Assembly: GCA_902475825.1 (NCBI GenBank)
Contig: CABSBA010000082.1
Span: forward strand, 1-6,979
DNA length: 6,979 bases
Origin: an uncultured Collinsella sp.
GTDB taxonomy: Bacteria > Actinomycetota > Coriobacteriia > Coriobacteriales > Coriobacteriaceae
Reading direction: 5' to 3'
Positions 5,936 through 6,979 of this stretch are shown here, one piece after another. The number at the start of each line of letters is the position of its first letter. Position 1 is the first letter of the stretch. The notes beneath the pieces were generated by a model. The model worked only from the letters and a program-made list of their open reading frames with translations, was not told the origin of the DNA and searched no databases. The position numbers were made by a program, and so were the translations under genes.

Positions 5936-6598
5936 ATGCGTGCTATCTTCGAAACGCTTTTTGACATCGTGTATTTGGTGACGGTCATCACCATCGGTAT
6001 CCGTATGATTCGCGGCAGCAAAGGCAATCGCCAGTTCCAGCTGTTTGGCTGGATGGCGGTCGTATTGGGTGCCGGCGATTCATTTCACCTGGTCCCTCGC
6101 GCGCTGGCACTCTGCACGACGGGCTTTGACGCTTATGCCGTGCAGCTGGGCCTGGGCAAGTGGATTACCTCGATTACCATGACCATCTTTTACGTGCTGC
6201 TGTACTACGTGTGGCGTGAGCGCTATCAGGTAAAGAACCACGTCGCGACGACCGCGGCGATCTTTGCGCTGGCCGCCATGCGCGTCGCGCTGTGCATGCT
6301 GCCGCAGAACCAGTGGCTCACCAACCAGACCCCGCTTACGTGGGGCATCCTGCGCAACATCCCGTTTGCCATCATGGGGCTGATGGTCATCGTGCTGTTC
6401 TACCGCAGCGCGAAGGAAGATGGCGACGAGGCCTTCCGCTGGATGTGGCTCACCATCGTACTGAGCTTCGGTTTCTATATTCCCGTGGTCCTGTGGGCCG
6501 AGGTCATCCCTGCCATCGGCATGCTCATGATCCCCAAGACCTGTGCGTACGTCTGGACCGTGTTGATTGGCTACAACGCCATGAAGAAGGAATGCTAG
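5936..6598 (+). CDS. Uncharacterised seven-helix integral membrane protein
   Basis: A 220-residue protein of unknown function. AAGGAG (5922-5927) lies eight bases before the ATG. Seven hydrophobic segments are visible at about 4-25, 35-58, 74-93, 103-122, 136-156, 168-187 and 189-213. Basic residues cluster in loops 1-2 (R23, R26, K29, R32) and 3-4 (R94, R96, K100) and at the C-terminus (K217, K218). By the positive-inside rule this puts the N-terminus outside and the C-terminus inside. Unusual polar residues lie in or beside helices: G-D-S-F-H-L-V-P-R (47-55) in helix 2, R116 in helix 4, and P200-K201 in the middle of helix 7. Helices 3 and 6 are aromatic-rich. There is no signal peptide, transporter motif, kinase or other soluble domain. 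The operator and leader ORF upstream tie it to the neighbouring TetR regulator. It could be a receptor, small-molecule transporter or membrane enzyme; none is shown. The gene is certain, the function open. Confidence 0.9.
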   Translation: MRAIFETLFDIVYLVTVITIGIRMIRGSKGNRQFQLFGWMAVVLGAGDSFHLVPRALALCTTGFDAYAVQLGLGKWITSITMTIFYVLLYYVWRERYQVKNHVATTAAIFALAAMRVALCMLPQNQWLTNQTPLTWGILRNIPFAIMGLMVIVLFYRSAKEDGDEAFRWMWLTIVLSFGFYIPVVLWAEVIPAIGMLMIPKTCAYVWTVLIGYNAMKKEC

Positions 6599-6617
6599 GC
6601 GGTCGGTGTGCTCGCGA

Positions 6618-6745
6618 CGCCTGCCCGGCGGAGGCATATAAGGTTCCCTGCTCAGACAGTCCTGCGCAAGACGAAGGCCACATTAAGTGGCCTTCTTTGC
6701 GTGCGGAACTCGCGATGAACCTTATATGCCTCCGCCGGGCAGGCG
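6618..6745. repeat. 128 bp nested inverted repeat with perfect 29 bp arms (MITE-like or structured RNA element)
   Basis: The arm at 6618-6646 (starting CGCCTGCCCGGCGGAGGCAT) and the arm at 6717-6745 (ending in its exact complement) match at all 29 positions. The 70-base interior holds a second hairpin (6673-6695). No target-site duplication flanks the arms. The heptamer CTCGCGA occurs directly before the left arm (6611-6617) and just before the right arm (6709-6715). No ORF inside looks like a transposase. It could be a miniature inverted-repeat element, the remnant of an insertion, or a long terminator/processing hairpin for the membrane-protein transcript. The symmetry is certain; the class is not. 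Confidence 0.85.
6673..6698 (+). terminator. Hairpin inside the nested repeat, probable terminator
   Basis: GAAGGCCAC (6673-6681) pairs perfectly with GTGGCCTTC (6687-6695) around ATTAA, followed by TTT (6696-6698). CGCAA (6665-6669) and TTGCG (6697-6701) can extend the stem across a small bulge. The T-tract is short, so termination may be partial. It lies 75 bases after the membrane-protein stop and is the only terminator-like structure for that gene. Confidence 0.5.
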
Positions 6746-6782
6746 CCACTGTGCAGGGCCTGGGCCTAGCAGGTGGGGGAGC

Positions 6783-6919
6783 TGAAAATCTATCCCCTAA
6801 TGTGTCCGGAGCGGGACGGGCTTTCCGGATGGGCGGGGTTGCGGAAGCTGCGTCCCGGAATTTGCCTTTGGAGTGGGATGCAGTTTCCGGTTGAGGGGCT
6901 CTGTGGAAACTGCATCCCA
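6783..6919. repeat. Alternating array of five 14 bp units, about 30 bp period
   Basis: Units in alternating orientation: TGAAAATCTATCCC (6783-6796, 10 of 14 to consensus), GGGACGGGCTTTCC (6813-6826), GGAAGCTGCGTCCC (6843-6856), GGGATGCAGTTTCC (6875-6888) and GGAAACTGCATCCC (6905-6918). The forward consensus is close to GGGAYGCAGYTTCC. Starts are 30, 30, 32 and 30 bases apart, leaving spacers of 16, 16, 18 and 16. The last pair forms a perfect 15 bp stem (6874-6888 with 6905-6919). Neighbouring units can pair either way, so alternative hairpins compete. Spacers are not conserved enough for a CRISPR array and the units alternate in direction. It resembles REP-type intergenic palindromes. Confidence 0.8.
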
Positions 6920-6979
6920 GTATTCAGTCAACTCACCATTACCGTAACACTCGGAACAGAGTTCAACGCTACGGAATTG
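6797..6979 (-). CDS. Possible C-terminal end of a minus-strand gene reading into the repeat array
   Basis: A minus-strand frame is open from the right edge (6979) to a TAG at 6799-6797, giving 60 codons with no start inside the window. The first 26 residues (6979-6902) look protein-like and include C-S-E-C-Y-G-N-G (8-15), a CxxCxGxG zinc-ribbon-like motif. The remaining 34 residues come from the repeat array and are Pro/Arg/Lys-rich (for example RKLHP, GTQLP and GKPVP from successive units). If real, the repeats have supplied the protein's C-terminal tail. If not, this is a chance open frame in GC-rich DNA. Nothing upstream can be checked. Confidence 0.25.
   Translation of the reverse strand, partial: QFRSVELCSECYGNGELTEYWDAVSTEPLNRKLHPTPKANSGTQLPQPRPSGKPVPLRTH

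Noticed and set aside
5936..6598. Assignment of the seven-helix protein as a microbial rhodopsin or a CREST-type hydrolase
   Set aside because: The helix 7 Lys and FYIPVVLW are suggestive, but spacing differs from bacteriorhodopsin and no Asp precedes the Lys at the expected distance. The HxxxH of CREST proteins is absent from helix 7. The family is left unassigned.
6292..6894. Plus-strand open frame running from inside the membrane-protein gene through the repeats
   Set aside because: It starts out of frame inside a certain gene and is carried by GC-rich repeats; it has no ribosome-binding site or recognisable domain.
6783..6919. CRISPR array
   Set aside because: Units alternate in orientation, are only 14 bp, vary in sequence, have 16-18 base spacers, and no cas gene is nearby.

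Overview
The window looks like chromosomal DNA of a high-GC, anaerobic gut actinobacterium. A Collinsella-like member of the Coriobacteriia is my best guess, from the strong G/C preference at third codon positions, the gene content and the style of the GC-rich intergenic repeats. This is an impression from reading, not a database result. No rRNA, tRNA, transposase or CRISPR array is visible.

Layout from left to right. (1) Positions 1-518, minus strand: the N-terminal 172 codons of an exported, coiled-coil-rich protein that runs off the left edge. (2) 519-733: a divergent intergenic region with a plausible forward promoter (660-689). (3) 734-4447: two abutting genes for the halves of a heterodimeric type IV ABC exporter. 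The first half has a degenerate ATPase site (Walker B Glu to Asp, H-loop His to Gln) and the second has the catalytic residues but an altered signature motif, so the dimer should have one active and one inactive nucleotide site. (4) 4448-4574: an AT-rich gap with a good promoter and several inverted repeats. (5) 4575-5126: a flavodoxin-fold protein, followed by a strong terminator (5168-5195). (6) 5197-5810: a TetR-family regulator whose promoter is overlapped by a perfect 10+10 bp inverted repeat, its probable operator. (7) 5811-5935: a terminator, a second copy of the operator, and a possible 15-codon leader ORF whose stop codon lies in the ribosome-binding site of the next gene. (8) 5936-6598: an uncharacterised seven-helix membrane protein. 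(9) 6599-6979: a repeat-rich tail containing a 128 bp element with perfect 29 bp inverted arms around an inner hairpin, then an array of five 14 bp units in alternating orientation at a 30-32 bp period. A minus-strand frame, open to the right edge, reads through this array.

How the genes may work together: the ABC pair forms one exporter. The flavodoxin is its own transcription unit. The most interesting unit is 5197-6598. The TetR protein probably represses itself and, through the second operator, the leader ORF and the seven-helix protein. This reads as a small self-contained sensor/response module of unknown ligand and function. I cannot assign the membrane protein to a known family from the sequence alone.
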